DNA of 43,712 nt from Planctomycetota bacterium (lineage in GTDB: Bacteria > Planctomycetota > Planctomycetia > Isosphaerales > Isosphaeraceae): the NCBI GenBank assembly GCA_021791715.1, contig JAJYWB010000054.1:1-43712 (forward strand), given 5' to 3'. Position numbers and translations under genes: made by a program. Within the stretch, counting starts at the first letter, position 1. Each line of letters opens with the position of its first letter. Positions 34,701-43,357 of this stretch are shown here, in pieces. The notes beneath the pieces are model-generated. The model saw only the letters and a program-made list of their open reading frames with translations, was not told the origin of the DNA and did not search any database.

Positions 34701-35639
34701 CGAACAAAGCACGGCCTGCAAGATCGGCACGTCGAGCGCCGCGAGCCGATCGATCACCGCGCCCGAGGCCTCGGTGTGCGTCCCGTCGCTCAAATTCGCC
34801 GCGGTGAAACTGAGCGTGCCGATCACGACGTCGACCGTCGGCCTTCCCGCCGAATCGACCAGGTATTCGGCGAAAATCGATCCCGCCGACCCCTCCGATT
34901 CGTCGTCGTCTTTCAGGCTGTAACAAAAAATCGGCAAAGGAACCCCGCCGAGCGATTCAATCCGCTCGATCAACGCTCTAATCGGAGCGACGTTATCCGC
35001 CATCCAGTGCGCTCGATAAAACAAAATCCCGACCCGCGGGCGATCGTCATTCCGATCAAAATTCGCCTCAATGCTCGCTTGAGAGTTCGACGACGCTTGA
35101 TTCGCCGGCGTTCTTCGTTCGTACCACGCGCGCCACGCCGCGACGGTTGAGAACGGTTCGGCCGCCGCGGGATGATAAATTCCGCGTCTGGGAAGGGGCG
35201 CGGGAGGCTCGGAACCGATTCCCGTCAACAGCAGGTTGTCGCTTAGGCATATCAGCATATTCACCGTGTTGGCGACTCCGCCGCGGGTGAGATATTCGAG
35301 AACCTGGGTGACGAGCGGGAGGGGAGCGTGGCAGAGAGCCGCGAGTTCGGGGGAGAGTGACGATTCGCCGGGGAGCGCGAAAAACGGTATCCCGCGGGTC
35401 CTGCATTCGCGCGCCAGCCGTTCGTAACCCTCCTGAAAATACGCGAGCCCGCCGAGCACTCGAACGATCAGCCCGCGAGTTTTCGGCAAGATCTCGGCGA
35501 CGAAGCGATCGAGCGCCTCGGGCTTGAGCAGGTCGTTGGGATTTCCCGCTCGCACGGCTGTAAAATCGTCGGGGAGCCGACGGACCGCGGCGGCGAGCGC
35601 CTGGATCTCGGTGTCGGCGGTCGTGAGGATCACAAACAA
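31785..35639 (-). CDS. cobN: CobN, large cobaltochelatase subunit
   Basis: CobN is the large, porphyrin-binding subunit of the ATP-dependent cobaltochelatase (related to magnesium chelatase H). The 1284-residue length is typical. Diagnostic blocks are HMGKHGNLEWLPGKATALSS, YPYIINNPGEGTQAKRRAHA, VVWGTSTMRTHGDDVAEILY and RVFGSKPGSYGAGLLN. The start is TTG 35639 (GAGGCG about eight bases upstream) or GTG 35633 two codons later. It is the first gene after the cobalamin riboswitch. No CobS/CobT partner is in the window. Its presence beside CbiX and CbiD means either it serves cobyrinate-type salvage or late insertion, or it works with chelatase subunits encoded elsewhere. Confidence 0.97.
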   Translation of the reverse strand: MFVILTTADTEIQALAAAVRRLPDDFTAVRAGNPNDLLKPEALDRFVAEILPKTRGLIVRVLGGLAYFQEGYERLARECRTRGIPFFALPGESSLSPELAALCHAPLPLVTQVLEYLTRGGVANTVNMLICLSDNLLLTGIGSEPPAPLPRRGIYHPAAAEPFSTVAAWRAWYERRTPANQASSNSQASIEANFDRNDDRPRVGILFYRAHWMADNVAPIRALIERIESLGGVPLPIFCYSLKDDDESEGSAGSIFAEYLVDSAGRPTVDVVIGTLSFTAANLSDGTHTEASGAVIDRLAALDVPILQAVLCSSSRAEWTASSAGLTPRDTAMNVVLPEFDGRILTTAISFKEEGEFDERLGTVVKGYVPLADRVDYVARLALNFARLARTPISERKVAILFGNYPTKNARIGNGVGLDTPASVINILNALRDRGYAVEDPPVDGDELMRQIIDRCTNDEEFLTDDQLRSASGHVSARSYQKRFALVPETNRRAMIDQWGEPPGTVARIDDKLAIPGLRFGNVFVGVQPPRGFGADPIAIYHSPDLPPTHHYKAYYDWLREDFGAHAIVHMGKHGNLEWLPGKATALSSECYPEIMLGDIPNFYPYIINNPGEGTQAKRRAHATIVDHLIPPMTQAETYDDLARLEQLIDEYYRMASLDPVKLPMITGRIWSLVAKNNLDRDLKIDRRPEADEFDSFLQEIDGYLCELGDAQIRDGLHVFGTPPRGDQRVHLIRALTRLDNGETPSLRDAIARSLGIDPSILTDDLGAAVGGEILGSLSIPVDSIRTRGDLGDRIDAISLELIEAASSERGIDDLETTCRLIGIRLTSELRKTLDFVANTLNPRLDRTTDEIDNLLRGLDGRFVPAGPSGAPTRGSAGILPTGRNFYSVDIHSIPTETAWKVGVQAGDRLIEKYRDEHQGEYPKSVGIVVWGTSTMRTHGDDVAEILYLMGCRPVWARENRRIKDVEAIPLDRLGRPRIDVTVRISGFFRDAFPNVVALVDRAARLVAELDEPDDYNFIRKHVRRDRDSSIGRGVSPDEAERSALYRVFGSKPGSYGAGLLNLIDERNWKTDRDLAEVYITWGSYAYTAEEHGVAAAEPFKRRLARVAVAVQNQDNREHDIFDSDDYFQFHGGMIAAIRSLTGENPAAYFGDTSDPSSVKVRDLADEAKRVFRSRVVNPKWIASVMRHGYKGAFEMAATVDYLFGYEATAGVVDDWMFEKLSESYLLDPKVQEFLDEKNPWAMRTMAERLIEAADRGLWEKPDPKTIEAIKNVYMRNELRLESR

Positions 35640-35802
35640 GAGTTTCGCCTCGTCGCGGAGCGAAGGATTCGGCGCGGGCTCGTTCGATCGGCGACGACGG
35701 GAGGAAGGAAAACGGAGAATCGCATGTCGAAAATAGACAAGCGAGCGATCCGGAATCCCTCGACCGCCTCACCCTCGAAGGCGTCGCGGGCTGAACGCGC
35801 GA

Positions 35803-35962
35803 TTCGGTCAGGTCTTCTGGCTCATGGACTTCGCGTTCCGCCTTCCCATCCCGAACGTGCGGGACAGTGGCCGGGGATCTCTTTCAAGCTCCCACGGAAC
35901 GCTTCTTGCCACTTACAGCGGCGGGGCCGCGCCGGATTTGAACCGGCTTCCCTTCGACCGAA
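35803..35962 (-). promoter_or_regulatory. Cobalamin (B12) riboswitch upstream of cobN
   Basis: Read on the - strand, the element begins with TTCGGTC (35962-35956), which pairs with GACCGAA at its end (35809-35803) to form stem P1. It then carries the conserved core AAGGGAAGCCGGTTCAAATC followed by CGGCGCGGCCCCGCCGCTGT, then the B12 box GCCACTG, GGGAAGGC, and AGAAGACCTG near the 3' end. Order and spacing are those of the adenosylcobalamin/hydroxocobalamin aptamer family. Binding of cobalamin should reduce expression of the operon. The 160 bases between aptamer and cobN contain no clear terminator, so translational control is possible. The 300 bp between the aptamer and the acyl-CoA dehydrogenase gene (35963-36262) must hold two divergent promoters, but none is evident. 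Confidence 0.95.
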
Positions 35963-36262
35963 CGGCGATCGACCCGGGCGAACCGTGCTCGCCAAGGTTG
36001 ATCGCCCGCCATCATCGCCGGCGACCCGCTCCGAGTCAATCCCTCGGCGAAGAATCCTCGCCGCGACGAGGCGCCGATTCGCTCCGCCGGCGATCATCAC
36101 CGGATAAAGATCAAAACGAACAGTATTATGATGATACCTATCATTATTGAAATCATTCGGGTCGATCGAGGGACGGGATTGAACGGGTTTACTTCGGGCG
36201 ATTCGGGCGTTAAAGTCTTCGCCAATGGATCGGAAGTCCCTCAATCGCACGGAGGTCTCGCG

Positions 36263-37408
36263 ATGAATTTCGACCTGAGCGACAAGCAACGTGATTGGCG
36301 TGATCGAGCCGTACAATTCGCGCGGGAACGGCTGATCGACGACATTATCGCGCGCGACGAACGCCGCGAGTTTTGGCGGGAAGGCTGGACGCGCTGCGCG
36401 GAGTTCGGAATCCAGGGGCTGCCGATACCGGTCGAATACGGCGGCCGAGGCGAAGATCTCGCGGTCACGATCGCCGCGATGGAGGGGCTCGGATACGGTT
36501 GCCCCGACGGCGGCCTCGTCTTTTCGATCAACGCTTCGATGTGGACGAATTCGATCCCGATCCTCCTCCACGGATCCGAGAATCAAAAGCGCAAATATTT
36601 ACCGGGGCTGTGCGACGGTTCGATCATCGGCGCCAACGGAGCGAGCGAGCCCGAAGCCGGATCCGATATTTTCAGCATGAAGGCTTCGGCGGTTCGATCG
36701 GGCGATCATTATATTCTTAACGGTCGCAAAACGTGGGTGACGAGCGGACCCGTCGCCGATTTATTCGTTTGCTACGCGGTCACCGACGCGTCCAAGGGGG
36801 TTTTGGGTATTAGCGCTTTTATTATTCCGCGCGATACTCCCGGATTTCGCGTCGTTCGCGAGATCCCCAAGCTCGGCGTGCGGACGGTGCCGATGGGGGA
36901 GCTCGCGTTCGAGGATTGTCGCGTCCCCGCCGAGAATTTATTGGGTCGAGAGGGACGAGGCGCGGATGTGTTCAATTGTTCGATGGAATGGGAGCGGGGG
37001 TCGATTTTGGCGAGCGCTTTGGGAACGATGCGGAGGCAGCTTGAACGGTGCGTCGAGCACGCCCGCACGCGCGAGCAGTTCGGCGGTCCGATCGGCAAGT
37101 TCCAGGCGGTTTCTCATAAAATTGTCGATATGAAGGTACGATTGGAAGCGTGTCGTCCGCTCGTTTACAAGATCGGCGCTCTCAAGGCGGCGGGACACGA
37201 CGCGACGATCGATTCGGCGATCGCCAAGTTGTTCGTTTCCGAGTCGTTCGTGGCGAACAGTTTGGCGGCGATCCAGATTTTCGGCGCCGCGGGGTTCGTC
37301 ACCGAGACGGGAATCGAGCGCGACCTTCGCGACAGCGTCGCGAGCACGATCTACTCGGGGACGAACGAGATCCAGAAGAACATCATCGCCAGATCGCTCC
37401 GGCTTTAA
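36263..37408 (+). CDS. Acyl-CoA dehydrogenase family protein
   Basis: This 381-residue FAD enzyme oxidises acyl-CoA to the 2-enoyl-CoA. Visible are the N-terminal helical domain, the middle strand domain with NGASEPEAGSDIFSMKASAV and GRKTWVTSGPVADLFVCYAV, and the C-terminal helices with ARTREQFGGPIGKFQAVSHK. The end reads YSGTNEIQKNIIARSL. Where medium-chain enzymes have the catalytic Glu in YEGT, this one has YSGT, as in many bacterial members, so the base may lie elsewhere. I chose ATG 36263 because GGAGG lies seven bases upstream. The gene stands alone, divergent from the cobalamin operon, and its substrate cannot be deduced. Confidence 0.94.
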   Translation: MNFDLSDKQRDWRDRAVQFARERLIDDIIARDERREFWREGWTRCAEFGIQGLPIPVEYGGRGEDLAVTIAAMEGLGYGCPDGGLVFSINASMWTNSIPILLHGSENQKRKYLPGLCDGSIIGANGASEPEAGSDIFSMKASAVRSGDHYILNGRKTWVTSGPVADLFVCYAVTDASKGVLGISAFIIPRDTPGFRVVREIPKLGVRTVPMGELAFEDCRVPAENLLGREGRGADVFNCSMEWERGSILASALGTMRRQLERCVEHARTREQFGGPIGKFQAVSHKIVDMKVRLEACRPLVYKIGALKAAGHDATIDSAIAKLFVSESFVANSLAAIQIFGAAGFVTETGIERDLRDSVASTIYSGTNEIQKNIIARSLRL

Positions 37409-37867
37409 GCGCGAGAACGCGTCTTGGAACAAATTACCGATCGCACGATCGCTTATCGGTGCGAAAGATCGAATTAATCGATCGATATGCGATCGCCGAT
37501 CATCGTCATTCTTTCATTCGATTAACTTTAACCGATATCGTCGAATCATTCGGCGAATCCGCGGATGCTGGAAGAATCGAGCGAGTCGAATCACCGTAAT
37601 CCGGTCGAGATAGAAGGGCGATTCCGCCCGGCTCTTATCAGATTATTCACATATAATAATATATTTTTAACTCTTGCTAACGTTTAAACCAATTGTTTTA
37701 TCCGCACGTTTGATTTCAAGAATCCTCGGCGGCTCGATTCGGCGCTATGGCGGGTTGAATGAAACGTCGGCTTCGCGTTAAATGGACGGCTTGCGAGGCG
37801 GGGTTCGATCGCGATCGGAGTCGATTGCGCGGTGTTTTTCGTATTTGTGGAAGCGAGTGTGCGGGCG
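37409..37867. other. Intergenic region without a recognisable gene
   Basis: I see no supported gene in these 460 bp; the small reading frames have no ribosome-binding site or family resemblance. An AT-rich patch (about 37640-37685, TATAATAATATATTTTT) may contain the promoter for the following biosynthetic genes. Confidence 0.5.
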
Positions 37868-39103
37868 ATGAAATACGTGATTGTGATACCCGACGGCGCC
37901 GCGGACGAGCCTCGACCCGAGCTAAACGGTCGCACGCCGCTTCAGGCGGCGCGCAAGCCCGCGATGGATGAGATCGCGCGCCAGGGAATCGTCGGTTTAT
38001 CGCGCAACGTCCCCGATTGTTTTCTCCCCGCGAGCGACGTCGCCACGCTTAGCCTGTTCGGATACGACCCCGTCGAATATTACACAGGGAGAGCCCCGCT
38101 CGAGGCCGCGGCGATGGGGATCAAGCTCGGCCCTCACGATTGGGCGGTGCGGTGCAATTTGATGACGATCCTCGACGGACAAATGACCGATTTCACCGCG
38201 GGGCACGTGACGAGCGACGAGGCGAAAGAGCTGATCGCGGTTTTGAATCAAACGCTCGCGACCGATCGGATCGAGTTCCATCCCGGCGTTAGTTATCGAA
38301 ACCTGATGATATATCGAGGTAAACCCGACGAGGTCGTTTTCGGCGCCGACACGACGACGACTCCGCCGCACGACGTTCCCGATCGTCCCGCGATCGATCA
38401 CTTGCCGAGAGGGACTGGGTCGGAGTTGTTGCGTGAACTGATGTGGAAGGGTTCGGACGCGATTCGCGATCACGAGGTGAATCGCGGCCGCGCCGCGGCG
38501 GGAAAGAGGCCCGCGAACGCGGTTTGGCTGTGGGGTCAGGGGAAGGCGCCGGCTCTTCCCCGGTTCGACGCGGTTCGGGGATTGAAGGGGGCGATCATCT
38601 CGGCGGTCGACCTTGTTCGAGGGGTCGGCGTGCTCGCGGGTTGGGATCGGATCGACGTGCCGACCGCGACGGGTTATCTTGATACCGATTACGCGGCGAA
38701 GGGGATCGCGGCGATCGCGGCGCTTAGGGATCACGACATCGTTTGCGTGCACATCGAGGCGCCCGACGAGGCGAGCCACGAGGGGCGCGCCGACGCCAAG
38801 GTCGAGGCGATCGAGCGGATCGACGAGGCGATCGTCGCTCCGGTCCTCGCGGCTCTTAAAGTCTGTCCTTCGTGGCGGATTTTGACGTCTCCCGATCATT
38901 CGACGCTGCTCGCGACGAGGGCTCACGACCGCGCTCCCGTACCCTGGGCGATGGCTGGAACGGGGATCGGAGCGTTCAATGAGGGATCGTCGCGCGGCTC
39001 GGGATATCCGTACGACGAGATCTCGGCTCGCGCCGCGGGAGGGCCGACGTTCGATCAAGGGTTTCGGCTGATGGATCTGTTCCTCAAAGGGAACGACGCG
39101 TAA
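37868..39103 (+). CDS. ApgM-like phosphomutase; possible homoserine kinase
   Basis: The 411-residue product belongs to the alkaline-phosphatase-like, cofactor-independent phosphoglycerate mutase family of archaeal type. It shows VIPDGAADEP at the start, ASDVATLSLFGYDP near the nucleophile, and the metal-binding HIEAPDEASHEG and TSPDHSTLLATRAHDRAPVP near the C-terminus. As I recall, a bacterial branch of this family is proposed to be homoserine kinase on the basis of gene neighbourhood. Here aspartate kinase lies 69 bp downstream, which fits that proposal better than glycolysis. I chose ATG 37868 because the family starts with KYVIVIPDG; a GTG at 37832 is also in frame. No canonical thrB is in the window. 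Confidence 0.88.
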   Translation: MKYVIVIPDGAADEPRPELNGRTPLQAARKPAMDEIARQGIVGLSRNVPDCFLPASDVATLSLFGYDPVEYYTGRAPLEAAAMGIKLGPHDWAVRCNLMTILDGQMTDFTAGHVTSDEAKELIAVLNQTLATDRIEFHPGVSYRNLMIYRGKPDEVVFGADTTTTPPHDVPDRPAIDHLPRGTGSELLRELMWKGSDAIRDHEVNRGRAAAGKRPANAVWLWGQGKAPALPRFDAVRGLKGAIISAVDLVRGVGVLAGWDRIDVPTATGYLDTDYAAKGIAAIAALRDHDIVCVHIEAPDEASHEGRADAKVEAIERIDEAIVAPVLAALKVCPSWRILTSPDHSTLLATRAHDRAPVPWAMAGTGIGAFNEGSSRGSGYPYDEISARAAGGPTFDQGFRLMDLFLKGNDA

Positions 39104-39172
39104 AGGCGCAAGGCTCCCAAAGATACAAGAATTTAAGCATCTGATGATTTAGATCGTCAAGGAGAGTGCGAG

Positions 39173-41008
39173 TTGTCGTCGCTGGTTGTGCAGAAATTCG
39201 GCGGGACGAGCGTGGCGGATTCGGACAAGATACTCGCCGCGGCTCGGAGGGCGATTCGCGCTCGGAGGGCGGGTCGGCGCGTGTTGGTGGTGGTATCGGC
39301 GCGCGGGCATACGACCGACGAGTTGATCGCGCTCGCGCGAGAGATCACCGATCGTCCGCCGGCGCGAGAGATGGACATGCTGTTATCGACGGGCGAGCAG
39401 GTTTCGGTCGCGCTTATGGCGATGGCGATCGAGGCGTTGGGGGTTCCGGCGATCAGCTTCACGGGGGCTCAGATCGGGCTCGTGACCGATTCGTTTCATA
39501 CCAAGGCGCGGATTCGCAACATCTCGACCGAGCGGATGGCGCAGGCGTTGGACGACGGTAAGATCGTGATCGTCGCGGGATTTCAGGGGATCGACGAGAA
39601 TTACAACATCACGACGCTCGGTCGCGGCGGTTCGGATACGACCGCGGTGGCGCTCGCCGCGGTCCTCGGCGCCGAGGTGTGCGAGATTTACACAGATGTT
39701 GACGGCGTTTATACGACCGACCCCCGGATCGTCCCCGAGGCGCGAAAGATCGACCGAATCAGTTATGATGAAATGTTGGAGCTTGCAAGTTTAGGCGCGG
39801 GGGTGATGCATTCGCGGTCGATCGAATTCGCCAAGAAGTACGGCGTGCCGATTCACGTGAGGAGTTCGTTTTCGGACGCTCCGGGGACGTGGATTGTCGA
39901 CGAGAGCGACGCGCGGCGGTTGGGTTCGAGGGTGACGGGGGCTGCGCTCGCGAAGGACGAGGCGCGGATCACGATTCTCGGCGTTCCCGATCGTCCGGGG
40001 GTGGTGCACGCGATTTTCAGCAGGATCGCCGAGTCGAATTTGGTCGTCGACATGATCGTGCAGAACATCGCGACCGACGGGGTCGCCGACGTGAGTTTCA
40101 CGGTGGCCTCGGCGGATCTCGCCGAGACGCTCAACACCGCGCGAGAGGCCGCGAACGAGGTCGGCGCCGCGGGGGTGACGCACGACGCCGAGGTCGCGAA
40201 GGTTTCGGTCGTCGGCATGGGGATGAAAACGCATTCGGGGGTCGCGACGATTCTCTTCGAGGCGCTCGCCGCGGCGAATATCAACATCCAAATGATATCG
40301 ACAAGCGAGATAAAGATTAGCGTGTTGGTTTCGCGCGACGCCGCGGCGGAGGCTTTGCGGGCGACGCACCGCGCGTTCGAGCTCGATCGTCCCGCGGTTT
40401 CGTTCGCCAAGGCGGAGGACCCCAAACGGACGTCGCAGGCGAGGCTCGCTCCGATCGGCGAGAACGGCGATTCGGCGCGGTCGAGCTCGGCGGGAGCGGT
40501 TCGATCGAAATCGCCCGCGGCGGCGCAGCGCGGGATGGAGGATCTCGTGATCTCGGGGGTCGAACTCGACGTTTCGCAGGCGAGGCTCACGCTGATGGAG
40601 CTGCCCGATCAGCCCGGCTACGCCGCCAGGGTCTTTCGCAAAATCTCCGACGCTCAAATTCTTGTGGATATGATTGTTCAATCGGCGAGCAATCACGAAA
40701 ACACGCATTTATCGTTAACGGTTCCGCGGGGCGAGTCGGTCCGCGCGGTCGCTGCGCTCGCGTCGGTGGGGGTGGGTCGGGTGGTGCTCGAACCCGCGAT
40801 CGCCAAGCTTTCGGTATTGGGGGTGGGGATCCGCACGCACACGGGGGTGGCCACGAGGATGTTCGGCGCGCTCGCCAAGAAAAACATCAACATCGCTTTG
40901 ATCAACACGAGCGAGGTTCGCGTGAACGTGGCGACCGAAAGCGCCCACGGCGCCGCCGGAATCGAGGCGCTGCGCGAGGCTTTCGGGCTCGACCGCGAAA
41001 ACGCCTGA
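39173..41008 (+). CDS. lysC: Aspartate kinase with four ACT domains
   Basis: The enzyme phosphorylates aspartate, the first step toward lysine, threonine and methionine. The kinase domain (about 1-250) starts with VVQKFGGTSVAD and has TLGRGGSDTTAVALAAVLGA. It is followed by an ACT pair (about 265-415, ITILGVPDRPGVVHAIF and VSVVGMGMKTHSGVA) and, after a Ser/Ala-rich linker, a second ACT pair (about 455-611, LTLMELPDQPGYAARVF and LSVLGVGIRTHTGVA). The usual enzyme has one pair and about 400 residues; the doubled form is known from cyanobacteria and planctomycetes. The extra pair likely changes feedback control by lysine or threonine. Translation starts at TTG 39173 behind AAGGAG. Confidence 0.96.
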   Translation: MSSLVVQKFGGTSVADSDKILAAARRAIRARRAGRRVLVVVSARGHTTDELIALAREITDRPPAREMDMLLSTGEQVSVALMAMAIEALGVPAISFTGAQIGLVTDSFHTKARIRNISTERMAQALDDGKIVIVAGFQGIDENYNITTLGRGGSDTTAVALAAVLGAEVCEIYTDVDGVYTTDPRIVPEARKIDRISYDEMLELASLGAGVMHSRSIEFAKKYGVPIHVRSSFSDAPGTWIVDESDARRLGSRVTGAALAKDEARITILGVPDRPGVVHAIFSRIAESNLVVDMIVQNIATDGVADVSFTVASADLAETLNTAREAANEVGAAGVTHDAEVAKVSVVGMGMKTHSGVATILFEALAAANINIQMISTSEIKISVLVSRDAAAEALRATHRAFELDRPAVSFAKAEDPKRTSQARLAPIGENGDSARSSSAGAVRSKSPAAAQRGMEDLVISGVELDVSQARLTLMELPDQPGYAARVFRKISDAQILVDMIVQSASNHENTHLSLTVPRGESVRAVAALASVGVGRVVLEPAIAKLSVLGVGIRTHTGVATRMFGALAKKNINIALINTSEVRVNVATESAHGAAGIEALREAFGLDRENA

Positions 41009-41105
41009 AGGCGCAACCGCGTGAAATTATCAAAACAAGTTCGGTTTCTTGAATCCATTATTGAGAATGCGAATCGATTATTGAGAAAGGCTGGGCGAGG
41101 GGAAC

Positions 41106-42389
41106 ATGGCGCGAGACAAGGTGGTTTTGGCGTATAGCGGCGGGCTCGACACGTCGGTCGCGGTCAAGTGGATCGACGAGACGTACGGGCTCGACGTGAT
41201 CGCGTACACGTGCGATCTGGGTCAGGGGCAAGACATCGAGGCGATCCGACAAAAGGCGTTGCGAACGGGCGCGGTCGAAGCGATCGCCGAGGACGCTCGG
41301 AATTTGTTCGTCGATTTTTTCGCGTTTCCGTCGCTGATGGCGGGAGCGCTTTACGAGGGGAAATACCCGCTCGCGACGGCTCTGGGAAGGCCCTTGATCG
41401 CGCAACTGATGACCCGCGCGGCGCGCGATCGAGGCGCCGTCGCGGTCGCGCACGGGTGCACGGGGAAAGGGAACGATCAGGTTCGTTTTGACGTCACTTT
41501 TCAGACGCTCGCTCCCGATCTAAAAATCATCGCGCCGGTGCGCGAGTGGAAGTGGACGCGTACCCAGGAGCTTGAATTCGCGGCCAAGCACGGGATCGAG
41601 GTCGAGGCGACGAAGAAAAGCATCTTCAGCACCGATCAAAATTTGTGGGGACGTTCGATCGAGGCGGGAATTCTCGAAGACCCGTGGGTCGAGCCCCCTC
41701 CCGAAACTTTCCAGTGGACGGTCGACCCCAGGCTCGCTCCCAACGAGCCCGAGATCGTCGAGATCACGTTCGATCGCGGCAGGCCCGTCGCGCTCGACGG
41801 TAAAGATCTTGACGGAGTCGAACTGATCGCCGAACTCAACGCCCGAGCGGGAAGGCACGGGGTGGGAAGAATTGATCATATCGAGAACCGATTGGTCGGC
41901 ATCAAATCGCGGGAGATTTACGAGGCGCCCGCGGCGGTCGTGCTTCACGAGGCGCATCGCGAGATCGAGTTCCTCACGCTTTCGAAGAACGCGTTGCGAT
42001 TTAAATCGTACGTGAGCCAGGAATATTCGGATTTGATCTACAACGGTCTTTGGTTCAGCGCGCTTCATCAAGATTTGATGGCGTTTGTGGTATCGAACCA
42101 GCAGTATGTTTCGGGGACGGCGCGGATCAAGCTTTTCAAGGGGAGCGCGACGATCGTCGGTCGCAAGAGCGAGCACAGCCTGTATCGGCACGAACTCGCG
42201 ACCTACGAGGAGGGGGACACGTACGATTCGACCGCGGCCCAGGGATTCATTAAAATCCACGGGTTGGCGCAATCGACTCAGGCGAAGCATCAGCTCCTTA
42301 AGGGAACGTCGGCGAGGCCTCTGGAACTTCCCAGCATCATCCCGCCGTCGGCTTCCGAATCGACTCCGCACCGCGACGGCAAGAAGTAA
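41106..42389 (+). CDS. argG: Argininosuccinate synthase
   Basis: The enzyme joins citrulline and aspartate using ATP in arginine synthesis. The 427-residue sequence has the PP-loop AYSGGLDTSVAVKWI at the start and AHGCTGKGNDQVRFDVTF, both diagnostic. It also has FSTDQNLWGRSIEAG and the C-terminal YVSGTARIKLFKGSATIVGR. The C-terminal 30 residues are Ser/Pro-rich and variable. It follows lysC by about 100 bp in the same direction. Both enzymes draw on aspartate metabolism, but co-regulation is not shown. ATG 41106 is preceded by GAGGGGAAC. Confidence 0.97.
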   Translation: MARDKVVLAYSGGLDTSVAVKWIDETYGLDVIAYTCDLGQGQDIEAIRQKALRTGAVEAIAEDARNLFVDFFAFPSLMAGALYEGKYPLATALGRPLIAQLMTRAARDRGAVAVAHGCTGKGNDQVRFDVTFQTLAPDLKIIAPVREWKWTRTQELEFAAKHGIEVEATKKSIFSTDQNLWGRSIEAGILEDPWVEPPPETFQWTVDPRLAPNEPEIVEITFDRGRPVALDGKDLDGVELIAELNARAGRHGVGRIDHIENRLVGIKSREIYEAPAAVVLHEAHREIEFLTLSKNALRFKSYVSQEYSDLIYNGLWFSALHQDLMAFVVSNQQYVSGTARIKLFKGSATIVGRKSEHSLYRHELATYEEGDTYDSTAAQGFIKIHGLAQSTQAKHQLLKGTSARPLELPSIIPPSASESTPHRDGKK

Positions 42390-42428
42390 GACGAATCGAG
42401 ATGTCATTATAAGAAAAGAGGGGCGGCG

Positions 42429-43046
42429 ATGTCGGTGCTCGTTCATGATCCGTATTTCGCCGAGATGATTAAGCGCGAGCGTACGCGAACGGGCGCCGAC
42501 CGTTTCGACGAGGTTTGGGACGGAGTTTATGTCGCCAATCCCATCCCGACGATCGATCATCAAAGGATGCTGATGAACATCCTCAAAATTCTTGAAGATA
42601 ATCTCTGGAATGATGCGATCGTTATTCAGAGATGGAGTGTGAGCGATCGAGACGAAGATTGGATCAATAATTATCGAGTACCCGACGTGTCGGTGTTTTT
42701 GCCAGAGAATCCGGGAGAGAATCGCCGATCGCACTGGTACGGCGGCGCCGATTTTGTCGTCGAGATCGCGAGCCCGGGCGATCGAACTCGCGAGAAATTG
42801 CCGTTTTACGCCAAGGTGAATACGCGTGAGGTATTGATCGTCGATCTCGAAGATCCCGCGATCGAGCTTCATCGGCTCGATGAAAGCGAGCACAAGATCG
42901 TCGGTCGCGCGATTCCGGGATCGCGAACCAAGCTCGAAAGCTCGGTTTTGCCGCTTCGATTCACGCTCAAAAAAAATCGTTCCAATGTTTTGATTGAAGC
43001 GTCGCGCCTCGACGACGATCAAAAATGGCTGGTGAAAATGACGTGA
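42429..43046 (+). CDS. Uma2 family (DUF820) nuclease-like protein
   Basis: The 205-residue protein has the PD-(D/E)xK-type layout of the Uma2/DUF820 family. An N-terminal region precedes IPTIDHQRMLMNILKILEDN; then come YRVPDVSVFLP with the acidic residue, DFVVEIASPGDRTREKLPFY with the E-x-x-S-P core, and REVLIVDLED. The family is greatly expanded in cyanobacteria and planctomycetes and its role is unproven; a restriction-like or mobile-element function is often assumed. It lies next to the 111-bp repeat array, about 310 bp downstream, but nothing links them functionally. Confidence 0.93.
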   Translation: MSVLVHDPYFAEMIKRERTRTGADRFDEVWDGVYVANPIPTIDHQRMLMNILKILEDNLWNDAIVIQRWSVSDRDEDWINNYRVPDVSVFLPENPGENRRSHWYGGADFVVEIASPGDRTREKLPFYAKVNTREVLIVDLEDPAIELHRLDESEHKIVGRAIPGSRTKLESSVLPLRFTLKKNRSNVLIEASRLDDDQKWLVKMT

Positions 43047-43357
43047 ATCAGATGCGTTAATATCTCAAATTTGACGGATGCCAAGATCGAATCGTCGTCG
43101 TAGGCGGTATTTGCCGACGGACTCGAAATCGGCTGGGCGAACATCAAGGCGAGTCTTGTTTCATAATCGCCGTCGACGACGCTTGTATCGCCTTAAAGAC
43201 AACAATATATCACTGTTTCGTTATCCGACGGTTCGCCCGTCCGATTTGCGGCTTGAGATGCATGAAAATCCCCGATTCGGAAACGATTCCGAGACGCCGA
43301 GGCGCCGACAGAGCCGGCGATTGTCAATATCAATTCTATGTATATAGCTCACCAGGA

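Noticed and set aside
35630..35725. A 31-codon frame in the cobN leader whose stop overlaps the GTG alternative start
   Set aside because: It could be a leader peptide, but it lacks a clear ribosome-binding site and its composition (Arg/Ser-rich) looks random.
35925..35965. A tRNA T-arm-like GGTTCAAATCC on the - strand
   Set aside because: It is part of the conserved core of the cobalamin riboswitch; no acceptor, D or anticodon arms fit.
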